Source: Candidatus Poribacteria bacterium (GTDB lineage Bacteria; Poribacteria; WGA-4E; WGA-3G). Taken from it: DNA of 43,097 nt. The translations under genes and the position numbers were made by a program. The stretch is taken from positions 1 through 43,097 of the forward strand of contig JAJEET010000029.1 in assembly GCA_022820835.1 (NCBI GenBank). The letters run 5' to 3'. The notes under the pieces are model-generated. The model ran no database searches. It was not told the DNA's origin and was given only the letters and a program-made list of their open reading frames with translations. The first letter of the stretch is position 1; each line of letters starts with the position of its first letter. Positions 31,358 to 40,453 of the stretch are shown here, one piece after another.

Positions 31358-31386
31358 TTGACTTTTATTTTAAAACAGTGTAAAAT
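31358..31386 (+). promoter_or_regulatory. Sigma-70 promoter of the phoH operon
   Basis: TTGACT (31358-31363), a 17-nt spacer and TAAAAT (31381-31386). The predicted leader up to phoH is about 160 nt. It starts just after the lipoprotein stop codon. Confidence 0.65.
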
Positions 31387-31555
31387 TGAAATAAACTTGG
31401 CAGATTCACATACAGAGGCACCTACTTTTCACAGTCCGAATTCGCGCAGTTCCCGAAATTTGACTTTTTTTTAGAATTTTGTTAAGCTAAACAGCGTATA
31501 CTTCGGGAAACTTCCGAATTTCCCATATAAACAAAACGGGAGGATTAGAATCCGA

Positions 31556-32572
31556 TTGCAAAGACCAGAATCAAAGGGTGTTCCCATACAGAGCAACGCT
31601 GAAGTGCAAGCCCTCTTCGGGCAAAGCGATGCCTTCCTAAAAATCATTGAAGACGATTTCGATGTCCGCGTTGTTTTGAAAAGTGACAACATCGCTGTCA
31701 TCGGCGAGAGCATCACAGAAGTTAACCGCGTGACAACGGTTCTCGAATCTCTACTTCACCGTATCCGGAAAGGCGAACGTATTCAGGCAACCGATGTCAA
31801 CTATGCGATTCGCGCGTCGGAGACAGGTGAACGAGACACTTTAGGTGAAACTGGAGCCGAGTCTATTCCAGTGTTCTCAAAACGCGGGGTCATACGTCCT
31901 AAAACTGCCGGCCAGCAACGGTACGTTGAAGCGATTAAACACAACGACCTCGTTTTCGGAATCGGACCAGCCGGAACAGGAAAAACCTATCTCGCTATGG
32001 CGATGGCTGTCTCCGCACTCAAAAGTGGACAGGTGAGCCGTATCATCTTGACGCGACCCGCCGTTGAAGCCGGTGAAAAACTCGGATTCCTTCCCGGCGA
32101 CATCGCAGACAAGGTACATCCATATCTGCGCCCCTTATACGATGCGCTCTACGATATGATGCCCCCGGACGCACTCGACAAATATATTGAGCGAAATGTT
32201 ATTGAGGTCGCCCCGATCGCTTTTATGCGCGGTAGAACGCTCAATAACTCCTTTGTCGTTCTTGATGAAGCACAAAACGCAACCATCGAACAGATGAAGA
32301 TGTTCCTAACACGACTCGGTTTTGACTCAAAAGCCGTCGTCACTGGCGATATTACGCAGACCGATCTACCGACACACAAAATCTCTGGCCTCGCCGATGC
32401 CCAAGAAGTACTCTCAGGTATTAAGGGAATTGAGTTCATCTATTTTTCAAGAGTTGATGTTGTCCGGCACGAACTCGTTCAACGTATCGTTGAGGCTTAT
32501 GAGCAGGCATCACCACAGAATAAAAGGCGCAACGGGGTTAACCCCGAAAATGCCACCAGTACAGAAGAATAA
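31556..32572 (+). CDS. phoH: PhoH-family NTPase
   Basis: 338 residues. An N-terminal KH-like part precedes the ATPase core with Walker A GPAGTGKTYLAMAMAV, Walker B FVVLDEAQNATIEQM and the sensor-type VVTGDITQTDLP. PhoH ATPases are linked to RNA metabolism; the neighbour YbeY is an RNase, a long-conserved pairing. The TTG start has GGGAGG 12 nt before it, and no ATG or GTG lies in frame upstream. TTG starts recur in the next two genes. Confidence 0.95.
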   Translation: MQRPESKGVPIQSNAEVQALFGQSDAFLKIIEDDFDVRVVLKSDNIAVIGESITEVNRVTTVLESLLHRIRKGERIQATDVNYAIRASETGERDTLGETGAESIPVFSKRGVIRPKTAGQQRYVEAIKHNDLVFGIGPAGTGKTYLAMAMAVSALKSGQVSRIILTRPAVEAGEKLGFLPGDIADKVHPYLRPLYDALYDMMPPDALDKYIERNVIEVAPIAFMRGRTLNNSFVVLDEAQNATIEQMKMFLTRLGFDSKAVVTGDITQTDLPTHKISGLADAQEVLSGIKGIEFIYFSRVDVVRHELVQRIVEAYEQASPQNKRRNGVNPENATSTEE

Positions 32573-32577
32573 CCGTT

Positions 32578-33066
32578 TTGATTCACGTTACGAATACGAG
32601 TCGCAATACCACCTTTAATGTAGAAGTAATCCACAACGCAGTGCTCACAACACTGAAAGCACATGACGCCGAATCTTGTGAAGTGAGTGTCCTCCTCACA
32701 GACGACGCTGACATTAAGCATCTCAACCTCGAATATCGAGGTATTGAGGCACCGACAGATGTCCTGGCGTTTGCCATGCGGGACGGTGAAAATGCCAATG
32801 TAAACCCGAACTTACTCGGCGATCTCGTCATCTCCCTCGAAACCGCGTCGCGACAGGTGGAGACAAGCGATCAATTTAGTGCAACACATAGCAGCCTTAA
32901 AACCGAAACGCAGCTGACAACCTACAACAACCTCGAAACCGAAGTCGCTTTACTCGCGGTGCACGGTGTCTTACATCTACTTGGATACGACCATCAGACA
33001 CCCGAACAGGCGACAGCTATGTTTGAAAAACAGGAAGCCATATTCGGTTCGTTGCAGGAAGCGTAG
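32578..33066 (+). CDS. ybeY: Endoribonuclease YbeY (rRNA maturation factor)
   Basis: 162 residues. The metal-binding signature HGVLHLLGYDHQTPEQATAMFEKQ carries the three histidines. Upstream strands YRGIEAPTDVLAFAM match the family. YbeY processes 16S rRNA ends and helps ribosome quality control. A 20-25-residue insert (SDQFSATHSSLKTETQLTTYNNLETE) lies before the signature. The TTG start is 5 nt after the phoH stop, so its translation is probably coupled; no other start codon fits. Confidence 0.95.
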   Translation: MIHVTNTSRNTTFNVEVIHNAVLTTLKAHDAESCEVSVLLTDDADIKHLNLEYRGIEAPTDVLAFAMRDGENANVNPNLLGDLVISLETASRQVETSDQFSATHSSLKTETQLTTYNNLETEVALLAVHGVLHLLGYDHQTPEQATAMFEKQEAIFGSLQEA

Positions 33067-33120
33067 CACGATTGTTCGCAAACGTTCGAGCACCAGCCAA
33101 TAGGGGGTGTAATTTTACAT

Positions 33121-34395
33121 TTGGACGACCTACACATAGCCATCAGACTCGTTAGCTTAGGTATACTCTTAATTGTCAACGCGCTGTTCTCGACTGCTGA
33201 AGCACTGCTCGCCCGGTTAACACGGGACGATATCCTCCAGTTTGCCGAGGAAGGCGGGAAACGGTACGAAGTGCTGACTTCGCTGCTGCGACACCCGCGA
33301 CGCTACTCATTGACCATTATCACGGCAAAAACCATCCTGATAGTGGTGGGCGTTATGCTGTTTATGACTATTTGGGAGAATTACCCAGTTGTAAATGCAG
33401 CCCTCGCAGTCGCCTGTTTTGTCATCTTTACCGAATTGTTCCCCAAAAATTACGTACGAGGCAGCACCGGCGTAGCGACTATCCGCGCACTCAGTACACT
33501 CCGTGCCATCTACTGGTGCGGGTTTCTCGTTTTAATACCACTGAATTTCCTCGCAAATCTTATCGTCCGAATCTTCGGCGGCACAGCAACCTCAGCACAA
33601 GATACCCTCGTTTCCCCTGAAGTGTTAGAAACACTCGACAGCGTCGGTGATAGCCAAGAAATCTTGGAACCCGAAGAACGGGAAATGATCTCTCGAATCT
33701 TAGATTTACCAGACAAAGTCACCCGAGAGATTATGGTTGCCCGAACCGATATGGTATGTCTTGAGGTGCTAACCCCTGAAGACGAAGTTCTACAGACTGC
33801 TATCACGTCCAGACACACGCGCATTCCGATATACGAAGAGACAATTGACCGCATCGTCGGAATTCTGCACGTTAAAGATATGTTGGACTGCTGGGCGAAA
33901 GGCGAACCCGTCAACCTCAGGAAACTTATCGTTGATCGCAGCCCTTTCTTTACACCCGAAAGTAAAAAGATCTCGGAACTCTTCCGTGAACTCCGCGAAC
34001 ACAAACAACATATCGCAATCGTTGTAGACGAATACGGCGGCACCGCTGGCATGGTGACACTCGAAAACATCATCGAAGAAATCGTAGGTGAAATACACGA
34101 CGAGGATGAGGTGGACGAACAAGATGCCTACATCGAGATCGCACCGAACACCTATTCCGTTGATGCGCGGCTAAATCTTATCGAATTGAACGAAAAACTC
34201 GGCACCGAACTTGAGGCAGAAAACATTGATACAATCGGCGGGTTCGTCGTAGACCATCTCGGTCGAGTGCCTGAACAGGGGACTCAATTCACTTACCGCG
34301 GCATCCGTTTTACTATATTTGAGGCAGACGAACGACGTATCCACCGGATCCATCTCGAAATGCCTGAAACCGATGACAACAATGATACCCTTTAA
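33121..34395 (+). CDS. CNNM/CorC-family transporter-like membrane protein with CBS pair
   Basis: 424 residues. DUF21 (CNNM) membrane part with three or four helices (LVSLGILLIVNALFSTAEALLARL, TIITAKTILIVVGVMLF). Two CBS domains follow (MVARTDMVCLEVLTPEDEVLQTAI, PIYEETIDRIVGILHVKDML; ...IAIVVDEYGGTAGMVTLENIIEEIVGEIHDE). The end is a CorC_HlyC domain. Such proteins are connected with Mg2+/Co2+ movement or hemolysin-like names. The TTG start follows GGGGG at about 11 nt. It sits between ybeY and recO as in many bacteria. Confidence 0.93.
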   Translation: MDDLHIAIRLVSLGILLIVNALFSTAEALLARLTRDDILQFAEEGGKRYEVLTSLLRHPRRYSLTIITAKTILIVVGVMLFMTIWENYPVVNAALAVACFVIFTELFPKNYVRGSTGVATIRALSTLRAIYWCGFLVLIPLNFLANLIVRIFGGTATSAQDTLVSPEVLETLDSVGDSQEILEPEEREMISRILDLPDKVTREIMVARTDMVCLEVLTPEDEVLQTAITSRHTRIPIYEETIDRIVGILHVKDMLDCWAKGEPVNLRKLIVDRSPFFTPESKKISELFRELREHKQHIAIVVDEYGGTAGMVTLENIIEEIVGEIHDEDEVDEQDAYIEIAPNTYSVDARLNLIELNEKLGTELEAENIDTIGGFVVDHLGRVPEQGTQFTYRGIRFTIFEADERRIHRIHLEMPETDDNNDTL

Positions 34396-34450
34396 ACCCT
34401 GGTACTCTTAGCAACGGCTTCTTCCAAATGTTACGAAAATTGACATTAAT

Positions 34451-34480
34451 TTGACAATACCCATCAAAGTAAGGTATAAT
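34451..34480 (+). promoter_or_regulatory. Consensus promoter of tRNA-Pro
   Basis: TTGACA (34451-34456), 18-nt spacer, TATAAT (34475-34480): a perfect match to both sigma-70 hexamers. Predicted start ~34487, 8 nt before the tRNA. recO may share this transcript. Confidence 0.85.
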
Positions 34481-34494
34481 TATAAACATAAGAA

Positions 34495-34569
<75 letters not shown>

Positions 34570-34605
34570 TTTTCCCCGTACTGAGCAACACGCACCCCTA
34601 ACACC

Positions 34606-35391
34606 ATGGCAGCCCAAAAAACCGAAGCGATTGTCATTCGCACCTTTCCTCTTAAAGAATTCCATAAAATTATTACCTTCTACACGCCTGACTTCGGGAA
34701 AGTTAAAGCGGTCGCTTACGGGGTCAAAAGTCCAAAAAGCCGACTCGGCGGGAGCTTAGAACTCTTCAACCACGGCACTCTCATCTTTCAATACCGCGAA
34801 AATCGAGAATTGCAAAACATTACCGATTTCAACCTGATTAATGGGTTCGATGCAATGCGTTCCGATTTCGCGCGTATCACCTACGGATGCTATTTCGCGG
34901 AACTCGTGGATAGCATCGCATCCGAAGGGATCGCCAGTCCCGAAATTTTCGATTTACTCCAAACCACCTACCAATTTTTAGTTAATGCCGACGATGTCCC
35001 ACTCCTCGCAAGAGGGTTTGAAATCAAATTTCTCGACCGCGCTGGCTACGGACCCGAACTCTCTCAGTGCGTGCATTGTAGTTCATCTATGAACGGTCCG
35101 TCCGCAAATGAAAAAGGTGCTGCGACTAACAACTTCGGTATGGGGTTTAGTGTCCGCTACGGCGGAGTGCTTTGTGCCAATTGCAAAAACCGAGACGGTG
35201 CCGCTTTCACAATTACACCCGGTAGCTGCGAATTGTTGAAGATGCTTCGAAGAACTGAGTGGGAACGGTTCAACCGCATCCGCGCATCCGCTGGTAATCA
35301 TACGGAACTTAAACGCGTTCTCGGCAATTTCATTGAATATTACACCGAACGGCGTTTAAAAAGTCTTAAATTTATTGAAAATGTATTATAA
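34606..35391 (+). CDS. recO: DNA repair protein RecO
   Basis: 261 residues. The N-terminal OB fold (KTEAIVIRTFPLKEFHKIITFYTPDFGKVKAVAYGVK) precedes the helical domain, and two CxxC pairs (CVHC and CANC, about 165-200) form the zinc finger. RecO helps RecR load RecA at gaps bound by SSB. Between the cysteine pairs is a longer loop than usual (NGPSANEKGAATNNF). No ribosome site is obvious before the ATG, which follows the tRNA by 36 nt, so translation may be inefficient or leader-controlled. Confidence 0.95.
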   Translation: MAAQKTEAIVIRTFPLKEFHKIITFYTPDFGKVKAVAYGVKSPKSRLGGSLELFNHGTLIFQYRENRELQNITDFNLINGFDAMRSDFARITYGCYFAELVDSIASEGIASPEIFDLLQTTYQFLVNADDVPLLARGFEIKFLDRAGYGPELSQCVHCSSSMNGPSANEKGAATNNFGMGFSVRYGGVLCANCKNRDGAAFTITPGSCELLKMLRRTEWERFNRIRASAGNHTELKRVLGNFIEYYTERRLKSLKFIENVL

Positions 35392-35484
35392 TCACCCTTA
35401 TAATATTGCAACATCGCAACACCTCAAACGAGGCATACGCGCAAAGTTAACGGCATCCAATGCAAGTCGTAAGGAGGCACGAAC

Positions 35485-38400
35485 ATGAATAATATCCTAA
35501 ACATTTTTAGCCACAGATTTTTGAAATCCGCGAGCCTTGTCAGAACTGTATCTGTCGTAATTATCGCTGTATTAATAACAATAACAAGCAACCTTGATCT
35601 CTCGGCTGCGATCACCGGAAAAATTTCGGGTATAATTACCAGTGAGGAGACGAATGAACCCCTCGCGAATGTTACAGTAACAATCGTCGGAACCAGCAGC
35701 ACCGCAACGACAAATGATGCCGGTTATTACGTCATGACGAACATCCCACCCGGTGGTTATGATGTAAAAGTTGAACTGAGCAGGTACGCTACTGAGACCG
35801 TGGAAGGTGCGAAGGTACTCGCTGGACTCACAACGACGTTAAATTTCGCTTTGAAGCCTTCGGAGACTGTCACGCTTGAAGCCATAACAGTGACGGCGGT
35901 CAAACCGCTTATTAAGAAGGATGTCACACAGACAACTCGGATCATTGAAGCAGAAGATATCGAAGCAATGCCTCGCGACACCGTGAATGGGATTCTTCAG
36001 ACGCTGCCGGGTGTTTCGGTACTCAACTCAAGCGGTACACTCCATGTCCGTGGTGGCAGGTCGATGGAGGTTAAATATCTTATTGATGGTATCCCGATTA
36101 ATGACCCGATCGGCAGAAGTTTGGGGCTCAATATCAACACGAATGCCCTTGAGCAGATGGAGGTTATCACCGGCGGTTTCAATGCCGAATACGGCGATGC
36201 CCAGTCCGGTATCGTTAACCTCATCACGAAGGCAGGCACACACAGATTTTCTGGTCGGTTCAGGTACCGGGTCGGGCAGTGGGGAACACATCACGGTGAC
36301 CCGCTATATGGACCGTGGCTGGATCCTGATAATGGATTCCGCCCTGTCGCAATTGAACCGTTCAGAGGTATCTTCTTCGGACAGCCCTACGATTATCAGA
36401 CCCCTTACCGTGGCGACGACACCACGGTTGCAGAGTTAGCAGCACGAGAAGGCGATGAAAAGATCAGCTTCACCGAGATCGCCCCCGGTGTGTATGCAGA
36501 CAGAACCGAAAATCCACTTCAACCGGTGATAGATGTTGAGACGGGCGAACCGAGAGTCGATCCTGATACCGGCGAAACGATTATGGCACGCCAACCCTAC
36601 AAAGACGCTGATGGCACTGTTATCGACTATGAGAAGAAACAGGTTACGCTGTTAGACGGCTACGTTGTGGATTTGGAGCAGTATAGCGGGTTGTTCAACG
36701 ACACGAAATCGTATGACCTCTCCCCGAGCCATATCGGTGAATTCTCGCTCAGTGGACCGATATTGGGCAACCGATTAACCTTCTCCTTCGCCAGCCAATT
36801 GCGACGCGATAATAGCTATCTGCCTAACAGTGGTGGGACAGGATATACGTTGCAGGGGAAGATGAAGTTTGAAGTAACACCAAGTATCAAACTTTTCGCA
36901 AGTGGACTTTTTGATCAACGGGAAAACAACTCCTACGGCGGCAGCACCCGCTTTTGGCCCAGTGCCATTCCGGTAGGCACGAGAGACGCACGCAGCCTAT
37001 CCTTCCGACTCTCACATAATATCAATTCGGGGACCTTCTATACCTTGACGTTTGGACAATTCCACCGTGCCTTTGAGAGTCATCAACCTGATAAGGTTTG
37101 GGACCCACTGAACAAGACATTCGATGAAAATGCTTGGGATCCAGAAAAATCGTTTGAACAAAACCAAGCGGAAGGTAGAATCAGAAATCCATTACAGCAG
37201 GCGTACAACGATACCACCTACTTCGTCGCAGGAGACGACAACAGCTGGACAACCCGTGACGCAACGACCTCCATTCTTAAAGGCGATTTTGCAAGCCAGG
37301 TCACAGCGAATCATCTCCTCCAGACAGGTGTCGAGCTCTCGGCGTATGATATCTATAACCTCGGTGCAACCAATTACGGGAGTACCAATCTCTACGTGGA
37401 GTATTATGATGTAACGCCGAGTGCTATAAGCATCTATGCACAAGATAAGATGGAATACGCTGGTATGATTGTCAACGCTGGCTTACGATATGAAATGTAT
37501 AATCCGGATGGTGTTTTCCCTGCAGACCCGCTGGATCCGCTCGAACTCAACGATGACGGCACAATCAAGCTGAATAAAGACACCTATAAAGTTGGGTTGC
37601 CTATCATCAAGGACCCTGTTGAGGCTTCTACCAAACATAGGGTCGCACCACGTCTCGGTATCTCGTTTCCGATTACGGAGCGTGCGAAACTGCACTTCAC
37701 TTATGGCCACTACTATCAGCTTCCGCAAGGAGATGATCTCTACGAGAATCTTAACTTCGATATGCGCGGGGCAATCCGTAGAAAAGGGAACCCCGACTTA
37801 GAGCCGGAGAAAACGGTCGCCTATGAAGTCGGGATCATCCAGCAACTCACTGACGATTTAACGGTGGACCTCACCGGATTTAGCAAGGATATTGACAATC
37901 TCGTCAGTAGCGTGCATGTCGATATTACCAACGACTACAGTTACTTTATTAACGATATCTACGGACGGGTGCAAGGGTTTGAAGTGTCCATCCGCAAGTG
38001 GCGTACAGGCAGGTTCCCTGTCTCCGGTATGCTCAACTATACCTATTCTGTTGCAAAAGGGAAAGGCTCCAGCCGAAATCTCGGTTACCTCACCTATTAC
38101 CGACAGCAGCCGGATGTAACAGAAAGCCATCCGTTAGCATGGGATCAGCGTCACATCTTTTCTGGAACACTGGATATTCAATTGCCGTTCGATGCTGCTG
38201 TCAATCTTATTGGTAACTACGGCAGCGGTTTGCCCTATACACCCAATCCGCGAGCACCGATCAAACCCGATATTAACTCAAAACGTTATCCACCGACTTA
38301 TAACGTTGACGTACTCATCAGCAAACGGAGTCGGATTGATGGGCTGATCTACACGCTCTTCGTGGATATTCGGAACGTTTTCAATACAAGAAACCTTGAC

Positions 38401-38523
38401 GATATTTTAGATGCAGTGACGTATGACCGGTACGGCATTCCGCTGACCAGTCAGAAGCATTCAAATCCGTTGTCGTGGAGTTCGCCGCGGTTGGTTATGA
38501 TGGGTGTGAGTTTAGATTTTTAG
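35485..38523 (+). CDS. TonB-dependent outer-membrane receptor with carboxypeptidase-like regulatory domain
   Basis: 1012 residues. A long signal peptide (about 1-42) is followed by a CarboxypepD_reg-like domain (ITGKISGIITSEETNEPLANVTVTIVG...). The plug comes next (MPRDTVNGILQTLPGVSVLNSSGTLHVRGGRSMEVKYLIDGIPINDPI; GGFNAEYGDAQSGIVNLITKAG). The beta-barrel ends in VMMGVSLDF with a terminal Phe. The protein probably imports a substrate using TonB/ExbBD energy, none of which is nearby. The layout matches SusC-less oligomer receptors. AAGGAGG is 7 nt before the ATG. Confidence 0.93.
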   Translation: MNNILNIFSHRFLKSASLVRTVSVVIIAVLITITSNLDLSAAITGKISGIITSEETNEPLANVTVTIVGTSSTATTNDAGYYVMTNIPPGGYDVKVELSRYATETVEGAKVLAGLTTTLNFALKPSETVTLEAITVTAVKPLIKKDVTQTTRIIEAEDIEAMPRDTVNGILQTLPGVSVLNSSGTLHVRGGRSMEVKYLIDGIPINDPIGRSLGLNINTNALEQMEVITGGFNAEYGDAQSGIVNLITKAGTHRFSGRFRYRVGQWGTHHGDPLYGPWLDPDNGFRPVAIEPFRGIFFGQPYDYQTPYRGDDTTVAELAAREGDEKISFTEIAPGVYADRTENPLQPVIDVETGEPRVDPDTGETIMARQPYKDADGTVIDYEKKQVTLLDGYVVDLEQYSGLFNDTKSYDLSPSHIGEFSLSGPILGNRLTFSFASQLRRDNSYLPNSGGTGYTLQGKMKFEVTPSIKLFASGLFDQRENNSYGGSTRFWPSAIPVGTRDARSLSFRLSHNINSGTFYTLTFGQFHRAFESHQPDKVWDPLNKTFDENAWDPEKSFEQNQAEGRIRNPLQQAYNDTTYFVAGDDNSWTTRDATTSILKGDFASQVTANHLLQTGVELSAYDIYNLGATNYGSTNLYVEYYDVTPSAISIYAQDKMEYAGMIVNAGLRYEMYNPDGVFPADPLDPLELNDDGTIKLNKDTYKVGLPIIKDPVEASTKHRVAPRLGISFPITERAKLHFTYGHYYQLPQGDDLYENLNFDMRGAIRRKGNPDLEPEKTVAYEVGIIQQLTDDLTVDLTGFSKDIDNLVSSVHVDITNDYSYFINDIYGRVQGFEVSIRKWRTGRFPVSGMLNYTYSVAKGKGSSRNLGYLTYYRQQPDVTESHPLAWDQRHIFSGTLDIQLPFDAAVNLIGNYGSGLPYTPNPRAPIKPDINSKRYPPTYNVDVLISKRSRIDGLIYTLFVDIRNVFNTRNLDDILDAVTYDRYGIPLTSQKHSNPLSWSSPRLVMMGVSLDF

Positions 38524-38561
38524 TTCAAAAAGGGTTGGAATACCATAATCTGAAAAGTCAA

Positions 38562-39389
38562 ATGAACCTTCAACAACGAATACCATTATCAGACATATAC
38601 AAACGAGAAGAAGATTTCTCTGCTGATCTTGCTGATAACCTTGATGCCCTCAGCGTCGGAAGTTTTGAGGATGCTGAGATAGAATCTAACGTTGGCACAC
38701 GCCGAGCAGATATTGTCGCTGTCGGAGAGGATGGTACACTTGTCGTCGAAAACCAGTTTGGTAAAGCAGATTGGGACCACTGGGGCAGACTTGAGGCTTA
38801 CGCGCGTCTGAAGGAAGCTGATGTGGCTGTTTTAGTGGCGGAAGACTTTGAGGATCTGATGATCGTCACGTGTAGACTGCGCGACGAGGACAGCACGATT
38901 GATTGGTATCTCATTCAAGCACAAGCCAATTCACATAAGGAACTGTCCTTCCATCACGTCGTTGGCCCTGCAATAGATATTCAAATCGAGAAGAGAGTTG
39001 AAGGTGGGTATAGCGAATTCTGGGCACCGATTCGCAACGGTGAATTCGGCGAACTATTTGCTGGAAAACCCGTACTGATTCATAACGAAGGGTGGATATC
39101 AAAAGGCATTAGAGGTGTAAATATGTCTCTGAATATTTTGAAGCATAGCTGCTCTGTCCGACTAAATTTCACGGGAGAAAACAAAGTAGAGCGTCGAGAC
39201 GAGATTATGCAACTCTTTCCAGAAGCGGATTACAAATATGAATATCGGGTTTCGCCGAAGGAGGCAAACGTTATATTTCCTGCCCTTGATAAAGGTAAGA
39301 AAGACCCTGAGCATTGGCCTGAAATCCGCGAGAAATTAGTAGCTATGGGCACCGACATCTACAATAAGATTAACGAATCTGAGGCGTAG
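38562..39389 (+). CDS. DUF4268 domain protein, PD-(D/E)XK nuclease-like
   Basis: 275 residues, cytoplasmic. The motif is RRADIVAVGEDGTLVVENQFGKADWDHWGRLEAYA: an Asp, then E-N-Q replacing the usual E-x-K, as is normal for this family, and a conserved WDHxGRL. The C-terminal DUF4268 part carries CSVRLNFTGENKVERRDEIMQLFPEADYKYEYRV. Members of the family resemble restriction or repair nucleases. The ATG at 38562 is preferred; a longer GTG-started frame overlaps the receptor gene. Confidence 0.75.
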   Translation: MNLQQRIPLSDIYKREEDFSADLADNLDALSVGSFEDAEIESNVGTRRADIVAVGEDGTLVVENQFGKADWDHWGRLEAYARLKEADVAVLVAEDFEDLMIVTCRLRDEDSTIDWYLIQAQANSHKELSFHHVVGPAIDIQIEKRVEGGYSEFWAPIRNGEFGELFAGKPVLIHNEGWISKGIRGVNMSLNILKHSCSVRLNFTGENKVERRDEIMQLFPEADYKYEYRVSPKEANVIFPALDKGKKDPEHWPEIREKLVAMGTDIYNKINESEA

Positions 39390-39484
39390 ATCGCGATGGT
39401 GAAATTGAGTTTTCAGAAACACCCAGTCGTGTATGCAAAGGGCCATGTACTGTTATCGGAAATTTGGAGAAAGGAAGATCGAAA

Positions 39485-39694
39485 ATGAAGAATCAAACTT
39501 TTACGGCAAGTATCTGGCAAGAAGACGACTGGTTTATCGCTCAATGTTTAGAAGTCGATATTGCAAGTCAAGGTGAAAGTGAAGAAGCGGCTTTGGACAA
39601 TCTGATAGAAGCATTGGAACTGTACTTCGAGTCTCCTCAACCGAGTTTGAAACCAGTAATCCGGAAGTTTGAGGCGAAAGTCAGTGCCGCTTAA
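39485..39694 (+). CDS. hicB: HicB-family antitoxin
   Basis: 69 residues with the partial RNase H-like HicB fold: NQTFTASIWQEDDWFIAQCLEVDIASQGESEEAALDNLIEALELYFE. In complete systems HicB neutralises the mRNA-cleaving HicA. AAGGAAG precedes the ATG. The expected hicA starts out of phase over its stop but is truncated after about 14 codons. Confidence 0.85.
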   Translation: MKNQTFTASIWQEDDWFIAQCLEVDIASQGESEEAALDNLIEALELYFESPQPSLKPVIRKFEAKVSAA

Positions 39695-39782
39695 ACCGCT
39701 CCCGTATCGTCAAGTCAAACGTAAAAATGTGTCCTGTAAACCAAAAGACCTTTCGAGTAGTGAGTTAGGGGATGGGGCATAG
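39684..39782 (+). pseudogene. hicA: hicA remnant
   Basis: A GTG at 39684 overlaps the hicB stop and gives PLKPLPYRQVKRK, which looks like the N-terminus of HicA toxins. From there the frame runs into unrelated residues (NVSCKPKDLSSSELGDGA) and stops at 39780-39782. The RNA-binding GSH motif is missing. The toxin is therefore most likely deleted, leaving an orphan antitoxin. Confidence 0.6.
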
Positions 39783-39806
39783 ATTAGTTGAGGTTCAAGA
39801 GGCAAA

Positions 39807-40147
39807 ATGAGATTATTTTTTTTCGTTCTATTGATTGCAGTTTTGAGTTGCTCAACACAACCCTTAAGCGAACAAGAGATTATAGAACACGGTAAATCTG
39901 AAGTTCTGAAAATGCTCGAAAGAGAATATGGTGATCGATTGGGAGATAGTTGTCGTTTTGAAATTAAAAACGGAGATGCGTTTATAGAATTCAATAGACT
40001 AATAGTTAAAGTATTACTTGCCTGTGATGGTAGCCCTTACTTGCCTGTGATGGTAGCCCTTTTAGTATAGCTGTTAATAAATACTATAGATTCAATATAA
40101 ACTGGGATGCTGAAAGTGTAGATAAAAGCCTTACGCTTGAAGATTAA
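39807..40147 (+). pseudogene. Small lipoprotein gene disrupted by a 23-bp tandem duplication
   Basis: The ATG at 39807 starts a lipoprotein (lipobox LSC, Cys15; then STQPLSEQEIIEHGKSEVLKMLEREYGD). The copies ACTTGCCTGTGATGGTAGCC(CTT) at 40016-40038 and 40039-40061 shift the frame, giving a stop at 40068-40070 (87 residues). Removing one copy restores a frame that continues through FSIAVNKYYRFNINWDAES to a TAA at 40145-40147, about 106 residues. Because the repeat is exact and in tandem, it could also revert by slippage. Family unknown. Confidence 0.7.
40016..40061. repeat. Perfect 23-bp tandem duplication
   Basis: Two exact copies of a 23-bp unit lie side by side inside the lipoprotein gene. 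A unit length of 23 is not a multiple of three, so copy number switches the reading frame. Confidence 0.95.
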
Positions 40148-40172
40148 TTGGGTTATCCGTTAACTAATTAGG

Positions 40173-40385
40173 ATGTATGAACTGCGTCCTGAGTATGACG
40201 AAACGCTGTTAAAAAACGGCATTCGCGGGAAATATGCGAAGCAATACGCAGCTGGAACAAACATTGTCCGACTTGAACCAGACGTTGCTGCTGCTTTTCC
40301 AAACGAAGAAGCCGTTAATGAAGCATTACGGTTCGTATTGAAGGTAATGGACGACACAAAGCACCTTGCTCGTCATGCTGATTGA
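40173..40385 (+). CDS. Small CopG-like antitoxin-type protein
   Basis: 70 residues: MYELRPEYDETLLKNGIRGKYAKQYAAGTNIVRLEPDVAAAFPNEEAVNEALRFVLK. The opening E-Y-D and the predicted ribbon plus helix (TNIVRLEPDVAAAFP) match small antitoxin-like proteins in cyanobacteria and related genomes. A classic ribosome site is not visible (only GGATG). No clear toxin is next to it, so the partner is unknown. Low-confidence function. Confidence 0.6.
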   Translation: MYELRPEYDETLLKNGIRGKYAKQYAAGTNIVRLEPDVAAAFPNEEAVNEALRFVLKVMDDTKHLARHAD

Positions 40386-40453
40386 TGACAATTATTTTTC
40401 GTAAACCAACTGCCACCGCAACCGAAAGAAAATTAATAACGGAAGGATTTACC

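Noticed and set aside
32528..32548. GGGGTTAACCCC palindrome near the end of phoH
   Set aside because: It is within the coding sequence, lacks a T-run and does not act as a terminator between overlapping genes.
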